Shown here: piece by piece, positions 28,460 through 37,581 of the stretch
Numbering within the stretch: position 1 is the first letter of the stretch
How the letters are laid out: each line of letters starts with the position of its first letter
Source: Seohaeicola saemankumensis
Lineage (GTDB): Bacteria; Pseudomonadota; Alphaproteobacteria; Rhodobacterales; Rhodobacteraceae
Direction: 5' to 3'
Assembly: GCF_021021435.1 (NCBI RefSeq)
Contig: NZ_JAINWI010000015.1
Span: 124,001 to 188,000 of the forward strand
Length of the DNA: 64,000 nt
Made by a program: the position numbers and the translations under genes
The notes under the pieces: model-generated
The model's input: the letters and a program-made list of their open reading frames with translations, nothing else
The model's database searches: none
What the model was told of the DNA's origin: nothing

Positions 28460-30010
28460 ATGAAACCCATCCGCCTGATCGCCGGCTTTATGACCGTGGG
28501 GCTGTGGACCTTGGCAAGCCGCGTGCTGGGTTTCGTGCGCGATGCGATGATCCTTGCCTATCTGGGCACAGGTCCGGCCTACGAGGCCTATGTCGTGGCC
28601 TTCCGTCTGCCCAATATGTTCCGCCGCTTCTTTGCCGAAGGGGCGTTCAACATGGCCTTCGTGCCGATGTTCTCCAAGAAATACGAGGCAGGCGAGGATG
28701 CGCAGGGCTTTGCCGAAACCGCCTTTGCGGGGCTTGCCTCGGTATTGATCATCCTGACGCTGGCGGCGCAGCTTTTCATGCCATGGATGATCTATGCACT
28801 GGCCAGCGGCTTTGCCGGACAAGAGCAGTTCGCGCTGTCGGTCGATTTCGGCAGGATCGTCTTTCCCTATATCCTGTTTATCTCGCTCGCGGCTCTTTTG
28901 TCAGGCGTGCTGAACGCGACGGGTCGCTTTGCCGCTGCGGCCGCTGCACCTGTGCTGTTGAACGTGATCCTTGTCGCCGCAATGGTCGGTGCTGCGATAC
29001 TGGAGCTTGATGTGACCATGGCGCTGATCTGGGGCATTCCGCTGGCAGGCATTGCCCAGCTGGCGCTGGTCTGGATAGCCGCAAAGCGCGCGGGCTTTGC
29101 GCTTGCGCCGCGCCTTCCCCGCTGGACACCCGAGATGAAAAGGCTTGTCCGGATAGCGGTTCCCGCAGCACTGGCAGGCGGCGTTGTGCAGGTCAACCTG
29201 CTTGTGGGTCAGCAGGTCGCCAGTTATTTCGACCGCGCTGTCGGCTGGCTTTACGCGGCTGACCGTCTGTATCAACTGCCGCTTGGCGTCGTCGGCATCG
29301 CCATTGGCGTGGTGCTTCTGCCCGATCTGTCGCGCCGGTTGGCGGCGAATGACACAAAAGGCGGGCGCGACGCGCTCAGCCGTGCGGCCGAGGTCTCGCT
29401 CGCCCTGACAATTCCGGCCGCCGTGGCGCTTGTGGTCGTGCCGCTGCCGCTAGTCTCGGTTCTGTTCGAGCGCGGCGCGACTACAGCGGATGACAGCGCA
29501 GCCATCGCGATGGCCGTGGCAGTCTACGGTCTGGGCCTTCCTGCCTTTGTGATCCAGAAAATCCTTCAACCGCTGTTCTTCGCGCGTGAGGACACCCGCA
29601 GCCCCTTCCGCTATGCCGTTGTCGCCATGGTGGTCAACGCCCTTGTCGCGATTGGTCTGGCCCCGCTTATCGGCTGGATCGCGGCGGCGATCGCCACCAG
29701 TCTTGCGGCATGGATCATGGTCGCTTTGCTCATTGCTGGAACCCGCCCGATGGGCGATGTGGCCCGCTTCGACCTCCGTTTTCACGCGCGCATATGGCGG
29801 ATCATCGCGGCCTCACTGGTCATGGGAGGCTTTCTCTGGGGCGCTATGACATTGCTTACCCCGTTCTTTGCAATGGCCGGCTGGCGCTATCTGGCGCTCT
29901 TGGGGCTGATCGCGGTCGGGATGATCAGCTATTTCCTCACCGGCCAGTTGATCGGCGCGTTCCGCCTTGGCGAATTCCGCCGCGCCTTCCAACGAGGTGG
30001 CAGCGCCTAG
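28460..30010 (+). CDS. murJ: Lipid II flippase MurJ
   Basis: 516 residues from the ATG at 28460; a GTG ten codons upstream is less likely because the family begins MKPIRLIAGF-like. About 14 membrane segments of the MVF/MOP flippase fold. MurJ moves lipid-linked peptidoglycan precursor across the inner membrane. Hallmarks are TLASRVLGFVRDAM, FRRFFAEGAFNMAFVPMF and the later LPLGVVGIAIGVVLLPDLSR. The order glnD-murJ-rhomboid-trpS is typical of Rhodobacteraceae. Confidence 0.95.
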   Translation: MKPIRLIAGFMTVGLWTLASRVLGFVRDAMILAYLGTGPAYEAYVVAFRLPNMFRRFFAEGAFNMAFVPMFSKKYEAGEDAQGFAETAFAGLASVLIILTLAAQLFMPWMIYALASGFAGQEQFALSVDFGRIVFPYILFISLAALLSGVLNATGRFAAAAAAPVLLNVILVAAMVGAAILELDVTMALIWGIPLAGIAQLALVWIAAKRAGFALAPRLPRWTPEMKRLVRIAVPAALAGGVVQVNLLVGQQVASYFDRAVGWLYAADRLYQLPLGVVGIAIGVVLLPDLSRRLAANDTKGGRDALSRAAEVSLALTIPAAVALVVVPLPLVSVLFERGATTADDSAAIAMAVAVYGLGLPAFVIQKILQPLFFAREDTRSPFRYAVVAMVVNALVAIGLAPLIGWIAAAIATSLAAWIMVALLIAGTRPMGDVARFDLRFHARIWRIIAASLVMGGFLWGAMTLLTPFFAMAGWRYLALLGLIAVGMISYFLTGQLIGAFRLGEFRRAFQRGGSA

Positions 30011-30020
30011 GGCCGCGCGT

Positions 30021-30041
30021 TTCTTCCTGCGTCAAATATCC
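30021..30041 (-). repeat. Dispersed intergenic repeat, partial copy
   Basis: On the minus strand this reads GGATATTTGACGCAGGAAG and on, matching the core of the 20250-20270 copy at 19 of 21 positions. It lies in the 47-base gap between convergent murJ and the rhomboid-like gene. Confidence 0.5.
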
Positions 30042-30057
30042 AAAGGACAACATCGCC

Positions 30058-30771
30058 CTATTCGTGACGCAGCTTGTCGCGCAGCCGCGCAAAGCCACCC
30101 GGACTGACGGCGAAGGACAGCGCGAAGCCACAGACAAAGCCAACCAGATCGGCGATCCAGTCCGCACTTCCACCGAACAGGACCCCGAATACCAGTTGTA
30201 TCCCCATCAGGAACGCAATCAGCGTGAAAGCACGCAGCTGTGGCCCGCCTTCCTGCCCAAGCCGCAGCCACAAGACATAGGTAAAGGCCCCGATCAGGCC
30301 ATAGACACCCGGAAATGCACCGATCAGCGGGACACCGCTGCCGACAATCATGCCGTAAATCACTGCACCACCGATCGAGGCGCCGAAAAAGACCACCAGC
30401 ACGGCCCAACCACGAAACGCCTCGCCCACGAACTTGCCGAGCGCCAGAACCATGATCCCCGCAAACAGCGCATGGGTGAAATTCGCATGCACGAACGGAA
30501 AGCTGACAAAACGCAACAGATGTTCGGCAGGCCAGCGACCATTGGCCAGCATCCACTGAAAGATATCAGCCGAGAACGCATAGGTCTGGATCGCGCCCAA
30601 GCGCCACCCTATGGCTTGCGGCCCACCAGCCAAGCCCTGCGCGCCAAGGGTGAACATTGCCTCGACCGCCATGATCGCGGCGAAAAGCACGATCACGACA
30701 GGGGGAAGCGGATTGATCGGACTGGGGCCTGCGCCGCCGCCCTGCTCTGTGTCGTCATAACGCTGCATCAT
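30058..30771 (-). CDS. Rhomboid-family membrane protein lacking catalytic residues
   Basis: 237 residues from the ATG pair at 30771, placed by an AGAGG ribosome site; the longer upstream frame overlaps trpS antisense. Six or so membrane segments with rhomboid topology. The His of the HxxxN motif is kept (THALFAG) but the oxyanion Asn is Ala. The GxSG serine motif is GAFPGVYGL, so Ser is lost, and the final catalytic His is Asp (DLVGFVCG). It should therefore be proteolytically dead and may act as a chaperone or regulator. Convergent with murJ. Confidence 0.75.
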   Translation of the reverse strand: MMQRYDDTEQGGGAGPSPINPLPPVVIVLFAAIMAVEAMFTLGAQGLAGGPQAIGWRLGAIQTYAFSADIFQWMLANGRWPAEHLLRFVSFPFVHANFTHALFAGIMVLALGKFVGEAFRGWAVLVVFFGASIGGAVIYGMIVGSGVPLIGAFPGVYGLIGAFTYVLWLRLGQEGGPQLRAFTLIAFLMGIQLVFGVLFGGSADWIADLVGFVCGFALSFAVSPGGFARLRDKLRHE

Positions 30772-30844
30772 TGACCTCTGCTTGACGGGGCTTTGGGGCA
30801 TGGGTAAGCCAGCCAGACCAATAAATCCAGACGGAGAAGTCATC

Positions 30845-31891
30845 ATGGCGGATGCGGTCCACACGCAATCCAACCCGAGCGCCGGTTTTACACCGCGCGT
30901 ATTTTCCGGCATCCAGCCCTCGGGCGGGCTGACCCTTGGCAATTATCTGGGCGCGATCAAGCGTTTCGTGCAGATGCAGGATAGTGGCGCGCCCACGATC
31001 TATTGTGTGGTCGACATGCATGCCATTACCGTCTGGCAAGACCCCGAGGCATTGCGCCGCCAGACCCGCGAACTGACTGCGGGCTATATCGCAGCGGGTC
31101 TTGATCCTGCGAAGTCGATCCTTTTCAACCAGAGCCAGGTTGTCGAGCACGCGCAGCTTGCATGGGTGTTCAACTGCGTAGCCCGCATGGGCTGGATGGG
31201 GCGGATGACCCAGTGGAAGGACAAGGCGGGCAAGAATGCAGAAAACGCCTCGCTCGGGCTCTTCGCCTATCCCGCGCTGATGGCTGCCGATATTCTGCTT
31301 TACCATGCAACCCATGTACCCGTGGGCGAGGACCAGAAACAGCATCTGGAGCTGACGCGCGATGTGGCGGCCAAGTTCAACCATGACTACGGCGTGGATT
31401 TCTTTCCCATTACGGAACCTGTGATCGAAGGAGCGGCGACACGCGTGATGTCCCTGCGCGATGGCACGAAGAAAATGTCGAAATCTGACCCGTCAGATGC
31501 CAGCCGCATCAATATGACCGATGATGCCGACACGATCGCCAAGAAAATCCGCAAGGCCAAGACCGATCCCGAGGCGCTCCCATCCGAAGCCGCAGGGCTT
31601 GCGGGTCGGGCGGATGCACGCAACCTGGTGAATATTTATGCCGCGCTTTCCGACAGTTCGGTGGACGATGTCCTGCGCGATGTGGGCGGCAAGCCGTTTT
31701 CCGAGTTCAAGCCCATGCTGGCTGAACTGGCGGTGGCAAAGCTGTCGCCCATCTCGTCGGAAATGGCGCGGCTGATGCAGGAGCCCGCAGAAATCGACCG
31801 CGTTCTTGGACAGGGCGCCGCACGCGCCCGCGAGATCGCAGCCCCGATCCTTCAGAAGACCTATGATATCGTGGGCATGATCCGCAGTTGA
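30845..31891 (+). CDS. trpS: Tryptophanyl-tRNA synthetase
   Basis: 348 residues from the ATG at 30845, which follows a GGAGAAG site; an upstream in-frame ATG at 30782 has no such site. Class I aminoacyl-tRNA synthetase charging tRNA-Trp. The HIGH-like motif is [13 protein letters not shown], and the KMSKS loop KKMSKSD is near residue 212. The stop overlaps the start of the following unknown gene by one base (TGATG). Confidence 0.96.
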   Translation: MADAVHTQSNPSAGFTPRVFSGIQPSGGLTLGNYLGAIKRFVQMQDSGAPTIYCVVDMHAITVWQDPEALRRQTRELTAGYIAAGLDPAKSILFNQSQVVEHAQLAWVFNCVARMGWMGRMTQWKDKAGKNAENASLGLFAYPALMAADILLYHATHVPVGEDQKQHLELTRDVAAKFNHDYGVDFFPITEPVIEGAATRVMSLRDGTKKMSKSDPSDASRINMTDDADTIAKKIRKAKTDPEALPSEAAGLAGRADARNLVNIYAALSDSSVDDVLRDVGGKPFSEFKPMLAELAVAKLSPISSEMARLMQEPAEIDRVLGQGAARAREIAAPILQKTYDIVGMIRS

Positions 31892-32970
31892 TGCGTCAAT
31901 CCCCGATCAGATGGCTGGCACGCATTGTCCTGTCATGCTGTCTGATCGGTGCCTTGGCCGTGTCAGGTTTCAATATATGGACGCTGTTGCATTCACCGGC
32001 AGGTGCGGCCTTCACTGCACGCAGCCAGGAAGGTATCGCCGCTGCTTCGGAGCGCGCGCTGTTGCGCGCGGCGACCGCTGAAACGGTTTCCGCACGGATC
32101 ACCAGTTTGCTGGCCGAGACACCACGCAACTGGCTGGCCATCACAGCAATTGAATCGCTTGCGGCCGAGCGCGGGATCAACCTGCCGCCCGATGTGACTG
32201 TAAGGCGCGATGAAGCCTACAGCACCGATCACGGCCTATGGATGACAGGCCAGAAATGCGCCCGCTGCACGATCGACGCCAGCACCTGCGAGCTCTCGGC
32301 AATCTTGCTATGCCGTGCGCCTGTCGATCTTTCCGTGATCGGCGACGTCGCTGGCCTGACACGCGGCGCAGGTGCACATCTTGCGGGGCGCGATGTAGAT
32401 CAGGTTGAGATGATCCTGTCCGCCATCGGGTTGACCGCCGTGGCCTTAACCGTAGCCAGTGGCGGCAGTTCGCTTTCTATCAAGGCTGGGGCGGGGTTTG
32501 CAAAGATGGCCAAGGCTATGAACCGCCTGCCCGCGACCCTGACGCGCCCGCTGATGCGCGCCGCACGTGCTGGCATCGACTGGGCGCGCCTGCCCTCGGC
32601 GCGTCGCACGCAGGACGTCGCTGACTTGATGCGACCTGCCATATTAAGCCCTGCCACCAAGATCATTGAAGATACCGGACGGATGGTGCGTCGCACCGGC
32701 ACCTTGGACGGGTTGCACCTGATGAAATATGTCGATGACCCAACGGATCTGTCTCGAATAGCCCGCGTCTCGGAGGCTCTGGGGCCGCGCATGGTGGGTG
32801 TGGCGGAAACACTCGGCAAGAGCCGGCTTTTGCGGTTGACCATGCGGGTGGCGGACCCTGTCTGGCATGCCGCAGCAGGCATGATTGCCGCGTTGGCGGC
32901 GCTCCTGTCACTGGTGCAGTCAGCGATGGCATCATCCGTGATGCGGCTCATGCGCCGCATTGCAAGTTGA
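31891..32970 (+). CDS. Uncharacterised membrane-associated protein
   Basis: 359 residues, not recognised. An N-terminal segment (ARIVLSCCLIGALAVSGF) looks like a signal anchor. Residues ~30-110 contain a helical region and a Cys-rich patch (CARC, then CELS and LLCRAP), followed by a second hydrophobic stretch (ILSAIGLTAVALTVASGG), an amphipathic helical middle and a C-terminal membrane segment (AAAGMIAALAALLSLVQSAM). It starts on the trpS stop, so translation is likely coupled. No enzymatic motif was seen. Confidence 0.6.
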   Translation: MRQSPIRWLARIVLSCCLIGALAVSGFNIWTLLHSPAGAAFTARSQEGIAAASERALLRAATAETVSARITSLLAETPRNWLAITAIESLAAERGINLPPDVTVRRDEAYSTDHGLWMTGQKCARCTIDASTCELSAILLCRAPVDLSVIGDVAGLTRGAGAHLAGRDVDQVEMILSAIGLTAVALTVASGGSSLSIKAGAGFAKMAKAMNRLPATLTRPLMRAARAGIDWARLPSARRTQDVADLMRPAILSPATKIIEDTGRMVRRTGTLDGLHLMKYVDDPTDLSRIARVSEALGPRMVGVAETLGKSRLLRLTMRVADPVWHAAAGMIAALAALLSLVQSAMASSVMRLMRRIAS

Positions 32971-33034
32971 CAACAGGCCGCGCATTGACGTGCAGGCCGT
33001 TGACTCGTGAAAACGACCCCGCCAATCAATCAAG

Positions 33035-33610
33035 TCAGATCAGACGAACCTGCGTGCCCACGCGCGCGAGGCTGAAAAGCTCTTCGATATGCTCGTTATA
33101 GAGACCAATACAGCCATCGGATGACGCGCGCCCGATCTTGCGCGTGTCATGGGTGCCGTGGATCAGGTAATACTGCCAGCTCAGGTATAAAGCATGGGTG
33201 CCAAGCGGGTTTTCGGGCCCCGCCGCGACCGTCACCGGCAGGCTGGGATCACGCTCGCGCATGGACGGTGTAGGCGTCCATGTGGGGCCGACACGGGTGC
33301 GCACGATGCGAGTATAACCCAGCCGTGTCAAATCCTCGCTGGCGGGCACCGAACTGGGGTAAAGACGGTAGGTGCTTTCATCCTCGGACCAGAAATGCAC
33401 AGCCTTTGACCGAGTGTCAGCAAGGATAACCCCGTTCTCTAGCGTGTCGAAATGGTCCTGCCAGCGGATCGCGCGGAATGACGACAGGTTATTGCGGACT
33501 GCGCCCGTCGCTGGCCGTTCGTTGGGTTCCTGAACCGCGCCCGCGCGCCCCATCCATAGCGCCGCCGCCGCGCCCGCCAAAAGTGTCCGTCTTGTCCAGC
33601 GATCTGCCAT
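33035..33610 (-). CDS. L,D-transpeptidase (YkuD family)
   Basis: 191 residues from the ATG at 33610, placed by an AGGAGG site. The N-terminus (RWTRRTLLAGAAAALWMG) looks like a twin-arginine signal. The YkuD domain has the conserved His in HGTHD and the catalytic Cys in SSDGCIGLYN. Family members make 3-3 peptidoglycan cross-links or attach lipoproteins to the wall. The canonical SHGC is SDGC here, which is common. It is convergent with the preceding unknown gene. Confidence 0.88.
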   Translation of the reverse strand: MADRWTRRTLLAGAAAALWMGRAGAVQEPNERPATGAVRNNLSSFRAIRWQDHFDTLENGVILADTRSKAVHFWSEDESTYRLYPSSVPASEDLTRLGYTRIVRTRVGPTWTPTPSMRERDPSLPVTVAAGPENPLGTHALYLSWQYYLIHGTHDTRKIGRASSDGCIGLYNEHIEELFSLARVGTQVRLI

Positions 33611-33830
33611 GATGCCTCCTGCGGGCCTGCCTGTGCCCCGTGTCATTGTGGTGTTTCATACCGCCGCAGCGGTTTTCCGTGCCCCTAAAACCTGATCGGG
33701 GACATATTCTCAAATCACAATGCCTTGTGTCGCCCGTCATCCGCGCAACTGCACAGGTATGGTGCAATTCTTGGCCTTATCCCGATGGTCCGCGAGAGGT
33801 ATCTTGGTTGCACCAAAAGGAGACCGCAGC

Positions 33831-34331
33831 ATGACAGAATATTCTGCCAACCCTCAAACCCGTATCGGGCATGTCCACCTGAAAGTGGCCGATCTGGACC
33901 GCGCCATTGCCTTCTACCGCGATGTGATGGGGTTCGCGTTGCAACAGCGCTATGGCGCGCAAGCGGCATTCCTGTCGGCGGGGGGGTATCACCACCATAT
34001 CGGGCTGAACACATGGGAAAGTCTTGGCGGGCATCCTGCACCGCCCGGGCATACAGGCCTTTACCACACCGCCTTTCTCTATCCTGACCGCGCGGCTTTG
34101 GGGGCGGCACTGGCACAGGTTTTGGCCTGCGGGGTCGAACTGGACGGGGCAGCGGATCACGGCGTGTCCGAGGCTATCTATTTCCGCGATCCCGACGGAA
34201 ACGGTATCGAGATCTACCGCGACCGCGCACCTGAAGACTGGCCCCGCGACGCTGCAGGGCAGTTGAAAATGGTCAATAGCCGTCTTGATCTGAACGCGCT
34301 TCTGGCCGAGGCACAGCCGCAAGCGAACTAA
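33831..34331 (+). CDS. VOC-superfamily (glyoxalase/extradiol-dioxygenase fold) protein
   Basis: 166 residues from the ATG at 33831 with an AAAAGGAG site. Two beta-alpha-beta-beta-beta modules: the first begins IGHVHLKVADLDRAIAFYRDV, and the second contains GVSEAIYFRDPDGNGIEIYRD. Potential metal ligands are His in HVHLKV, His in HHHIGLNTW and Glu in GIEIY, as in catechol 2,3-dioxygenase-like and glyoxalase proteins. The substrate is unknown and no pathway genes adjoin it. Confidence 0.8.
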   Translation: MTEYSANPQTRIGHVHLKVADLDRAIAFYRDVMGFALQQRYGAQAAFLSAGGYHHHIGLNTWESLGGHPAPPGHTGLYHTAFLYPDRAALGAALAQVLACGVELDGAADHGVSEAIYFRDPDGNGIEIYRDRAPEDWPRDAAGQLKMVNSRLDLNALLAEAQPQAN

Positions 34332-34425
34332 ACGGAAGACCAAAGGCAATATGAGCGATCGGGTCTTAAAAGCATGCTTTCTGCCCGAAAAACGCGCGAT
34401 AGGCGTCACGAAATTGACACGCAAA

Positions 34426-34599
34426 ACTGTCACGCCTGACCTACCACTCAAGTGGTGAGAACGCGGCCCGTCCCGTCGCGGATCTCGGTACGTTTCGTTC
34501 AAAAGTGCCGCCGGATTTCCGGCTTGTGACTTCAATAAATGAAAAGCACATTTTCAGTACAGTAATGCCCGGCCCTAATTTTTGGGTCGGGCTTTTTCT
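34426..34599 (+). ncRNA. Candidate small RNA ending at a strong terminator
   Basis: A TTGACA hexamer at 34414 is followed at 17-19 bases only by a weak -10 (TGACCT/ACCTAC). The downstream ~150 bases contain at least two small hairpins and end in a strong intrinsic terminator, with no open frame with a ribosome site. This is consistent with an independent sRNA, but no known family was recognised. The weak -10 keeps confidence low. Confidence 0.25.
34567..34599 (+). terminator. Strong intrinsic terminator
   Basis: Nine-base-pair stem GCCCGGCCC / GGGTCGGGC (one G-U pair) at 34567-34575 and 34584-34592, with an 8-base loop and tail TTTTTCT. It lies 236 bases after the VOC gene and about 90 bases before the DUF2157 gene. 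Confidence 0.85.
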
Positions 34600-34688
34600 G
34601 TCCTGCCTGACGCCTGCAGGTCGGGATTTCCCCACTTTACCCCGCCATCCGATCCGGTGCAGTCTCGCCCGACAAGCGGGACTTGAGC

Positions 34689-35966
34689 ATGCATTTCAAA
34701 AGCAAAAACGCCGTGATCGGTGATGCCATCGCAAACTGGTGTGACCGTGGCCTGGTGGATGCGGAAACCGCCTTGCGGTTGCGGGCCGATCTGGACAGTG
34801 GACAGCGCCGTTTCAGCTTCAACGCTTTTGTAATCAGTGCTGGGGTTGTGTGCCTGTGCTTTGCAGCGATGACATTTGTAGCTGCCAACTGGGAAGACAT
34901 GAGCCGCCTTTCACGTCTGCTTCTGGTCGTTCTGGGACTATGGGCCGCTTGGGGTGCCGCGCTCTGGACAGGGCTACGCGGGCTTTACTGGTGGCATGAA
35001 GCTCTGATGCTACTGGCCTGCGGCATGTTCGGCGCAGGCATCATGCTGGTCAGCCAGATCTACCACATCCAGGGCAATGCGGCGGACGCCGTCTGGCTTT
35101 GGGGCGCGGGGACGATGCTGGCCGCTTTGCTCACGCGGGGCACAATGGCGCTGGCACTGGCGATTGGCCTGTTCGCGCTTTGGCACGGCATGCAGTTCGA
35201 CAGCTTCGCGCAGCAAAGCGATGTGAACCTTCCCTATCTGGGATGGTGGCTTGTGGGGGCAGCGCTGGCATGGTGGACCCATAGCCGTATCGGCGCGCAT
35301 CTGAGCGTGATAGCCCTGTGCTTCTGGCTGTTGAGCGTTGTCGCTCTGGCCACTGCGCCAGAGCAGGCGGCGCTTTTTCTGGCGGGTGCCGCTGTGGTTG
35401 CCATTTCCGGCCTGCTGGCCTCCTTGTCGGCAAGTGGCTGGCTGCGCGGCTTTGAAGGGGCCGCTTTGGGCTATGCGGTTTTGATGCTTGGACTGGTGAC
35501 GTTCTTTCTGACGCTCGGGACCGCGCCGGAACCCTATGGTGGCCAAGCCGATGACCCTCCGACGCTTTGGCATTCCTTGTTACCCTTGATCGTCATGCTG
35601 CCCTCTCTGGCTATGGCCATGACCGGACATATCCGGCACTGGACGCTCCGCTATGATCTTTGGATCGCCCTTGGTGCAGGCGTGATCGTGCTGACGGTGC
35701 ACGGCCTGCCAACCCTGCCACTGATCCCCGAGACGGTGCTACTGGCGTTGTTTATCTGGATCACGCGGATGGGCTGGCGGCTGGACCTGCGCAACTTGCG
35801 CAATATCGGGATGGCCGGATTTGTTCTGGCCTTGCTCGTGATCTACGGCGAGACCGTTGGCAGCTTGATTGGGACAAGCGGCTTCTATCTGGGTGCAGGT
35901 GTTGTGCTGCTAGGGGGCGCATGGATCGCCACACGACTTGATCCCAAGCGGGGGGCAGGAACATGA
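34689..35966 (+). CDS. DUF2157 domain-containing membrane protein
   Basis: 425 residues from the ATG at 34689; a TTG two codons earlier is the other option. A ~60-residue cytoplasmic N-terminus (IANWCDRGLVDAETALRLRADL) matches DUF2157, followed by about 12 membrane segments. Function is unknown. It overlaps the next gene by 4 bases, and DUF2157 proteins are commonly paired with a GDYXXLXY protein as here, so the two probably form one complex in the inner membrane. Confidence 0.78.
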   Translation: MHFKSKNAVIGDAIANWCDRGLVDAETALRLRADLDSGQRRFSFNAFVISAGVVCLCFAAMTFVAANWEDMSRLSRLLLVVLGLWAAWGAALWTGLRGLYWWHEALMLLACGMFGAGIMLVSQIYHIQGNAADAVWLWGAGTMLAALLTRGTMALALAIGLFALWHGMQFDSFAQQSDVNLPYLGWWLVGAALAWWTHSRIGAHLSVIALCFWLLSVVALATAPEQAALFLAGAAVVAISGLLASLSASGWLRGFEGAALGYAVLMLGLVTFFLTLGTAPEPYGGQADDPPTLWHSLLPLIVMLPSLAMAMTGHIRHWTLRYDLWIALGAGVIVLTVHGLPTLPLIPETVLLALFIWITRMGWRLDLRNLRNIGMAGFVLALLVIYGETVGSLIGTSGFYLGAGVVLLGGAWIATRLDPKRGAGT

Positions 35967-36520
35967 CGCGCGCCCTGCGCGCCCGCTGGTTGGCCGCCGC
36001 GATTGTAGCTCTAGGCTTGGTGCAAACCGCAGCACTGGCAAGGATGGTGACCGACCGCGCCGCATTGCTGCGCGACGGTCGCGAGGTGGTGCTGAAAACC
36101 GGTGCCATCGACCCGCGCGATCTGTTTCGCGGACATTACGCGATCCTTAACCTCGAGATTACGCGCATTCCGCGCGGCACGGTAACTGTCGATCCTGCCC
36201 TGCAAAGCGACTCCCCGGTCTATGTCACCCTGACCGAAGGCGACGACGGATATTGGCGCGCGCAGGCCCTGTTTGCAGAGCCGCCGCAAGGCGAGGCACC
36301 GGTTATCCGCGGCAGGTTCGAATATGCGATGGGGGATCAGATCATCCTCAGCTTTCCGTTCGACCGCTATTTCGCCCCGAAAGAGCGCGCATTGGAGCTT
36401 GAGGCGCTGGACCGTGCTGACCGGATAGGGGTGGTTTTAGCCCTAGATCGCAATGGCAACGGTGCCATCAAAGGCCTGACAATCGACGGTCTGCGCGTTT
36501 ATGAAGAGCCGCTTTACTAG
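35963..36520 (+). CDS. GDYXXLXY domain-containing membrane-anchored protein
   Basis: 185 residues with one N-terminal membrane segment (WLAAAIVALGLVQTAALA) and an extracytoplasmic domain. The family motif GDYxxLxY appears as GHYAILNL, with D changed to H and the last Y to L, so this copy is a divergent member. The C-terminal KGLTIDGLRVYEEPLY fits the family end. It is translationally coupled to the DUF2157 gene. Biochemical function is unknown. Confidence 0.75.
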   Translation: MTRALRARWLAAAIVALGLVQTAALARMVTDRAALLRDGREVVLKTGAIDPRDLFRGHYAILNLEITRIPRGTVTVDPALQSDSPVYVTLTEGDDGYWRAQALFAEPPQGEAPVIRGRFEYAMGDQIILSFPFDRYFAPKERALELEALDRADRIGVVLALDRNGNGAIKGLTIDGLRVYEEPLY

Positions 36521-36596
36521 GTGTTCCCGCCAGATCGACGCTTTACCACCCCGCAACGGCTGGTAAAGTCGGCCTATCAATGACAAGGGACTGACC

Positions 36597-37460
36597 ATGG
36601 CAACCGGCACGAACATCCGCACCTATTTCAACGGCCAATGGTACGAGGACAACCTGCCCATCATGCGCGCTGCCGATCATGGTAGCTGGCTGGGCAGCAC
36701 GGTTTTTGACGGGGCGCGCTATGTCAACGGAATGGCCCCCGATCTTGACGCGCATTGCGCGCGCGTGAACCGCTCTGCCGAGGCGCTGATGATCACGCCC
36801 ACCGTTGCGACGCAGGATATGGTAGGCATCATCCGCGAGGGTCTTGCCACCTATCCCAAAGAAGCCGCGGTCTATATCAGGCCGATGTATTGGGGCCTTG
36901 ACGGTGATCCGACCGCCATTGTGCCACTGCCGGACAGCACGGGCTTCGCAATCTGTCTGGAGGAAATCCCGATGCCGCCCGAGGGCGCGTCGACCACTTT
37001 GACCCGCACGAGGTTCCGCCGTCCGGTTCTGGAAAGCGCTGTTGTCAACGCCAAGGCGGGCTGTCTTTATCCCAATAATGCACGGATGCTGGCCGAAGCG
37101 CGCTCCAAAGGGTTCGGCAATGCGCTGGTGGCCGATGCGATGGGCAATGTCGCCGAAACCGCCACGGCAAACGTGTTCATGGTCAAGGACGGTGTCGTCT
37201 TCACGCCTATCGCAAACGGCACTTTTCTGGCGGGCATCACCCGCGCGCGCCATATCGCCAACCTACGCGCCGACGGGATCGAATTGCATGAAACCGTTCT
37301 GAGCTTTGAAGATTTCCATGCCGCCGACGAAGTTTTCCTGAGCGGCAACATGAGCAAGCTGACGCCCGTGACCGCCTTTGACGATACACGCTACCCTGTT
37401 GGACCGATTACTACCCGCGCTCGCGCACTGTATTGGGATTGGGCCGCAACGGCGGGTTGA
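36597..37460 (+). CDS. ilvE: Class IV aminotransferase, branched-chain amino acid type
   Basis: 287 residues of the fold-type IV PLP aminotransferase family. IlvE transfers the amino group between glutamate and the keto acids of leucine, isoleucine and valine. Visible blocks are STVFDGARY near the N-terminus, the region of the PLP lysine (VNAKAGCLYPNN), VAETATANVFMVKDG and NGTFLAGITRAR. D-amino-acid transaminases and aminodeoxychorismate lyase share the fold, so branched-chain specificity is likely but not certain. Single gene with a 76-base upstream gap. Confidence 0.8.
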   Translation: MATGTNIRTYFNGQWYEDNLPIMRAADHGSWLGSTVFDGARYVNGMAPDLDAHCARVNRSAEALMITPTVATQDMVGIIREGLATYPKEAAVYIRPMYWGLDGDPTAIVPLPDSTGFAICLEEIPMPPEGASTTLTRTRFRRPVLESAVVNAKAGCLYPNNARMLAEARSKGFGNALVADAMGNVAETATANVFMVKDGVVFTPIANGTFLAGITRARHIANLRADGIELHETVLSFEDFHAADEVFLSGNMSKLTPVTAFDDTRYPVGPITTRARALYWDWAATAG

Positions 37461-37474
37461 TCCGCGGCCGCACT

Positions 37475-37498
37475 GGGATACTTCCGCCAAGACGAAGC
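37475..37498 (+). repeat. Dispersed intergenic repeat, degenerate copy
   Basis: GGGATACTTCCGCCAAGACG and on, matching the 20249-20272 core at 18 of 24 positions. It lies just downstream of the aminotransferase stop. Confidence 0.4.
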
Positions 37499-37581
37499 GA
37501 ATCCGCTGCGATATCGTCGCGCGCGGACAGTTGCGCGGGCCGCCGCGTTGCGCCATGATCGCGCACCGAGGGAGAGATGAT

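Larger units (their letters stand above)
34332..34688 (+). other. Intergenic region with TTGACA box and terminator
   Basis: About 357 bases without a coding gene. It holds a TTGACA hexamer at 34414-34419, several short hairpins (GCCGG-ATTT-CCGGC near 34510, GAAAA-N5-TTTTC near 34541) and a strong terminator. This may be a long 3' end of the VOC transcript or a separate small RNA. Confidence 0.4.
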
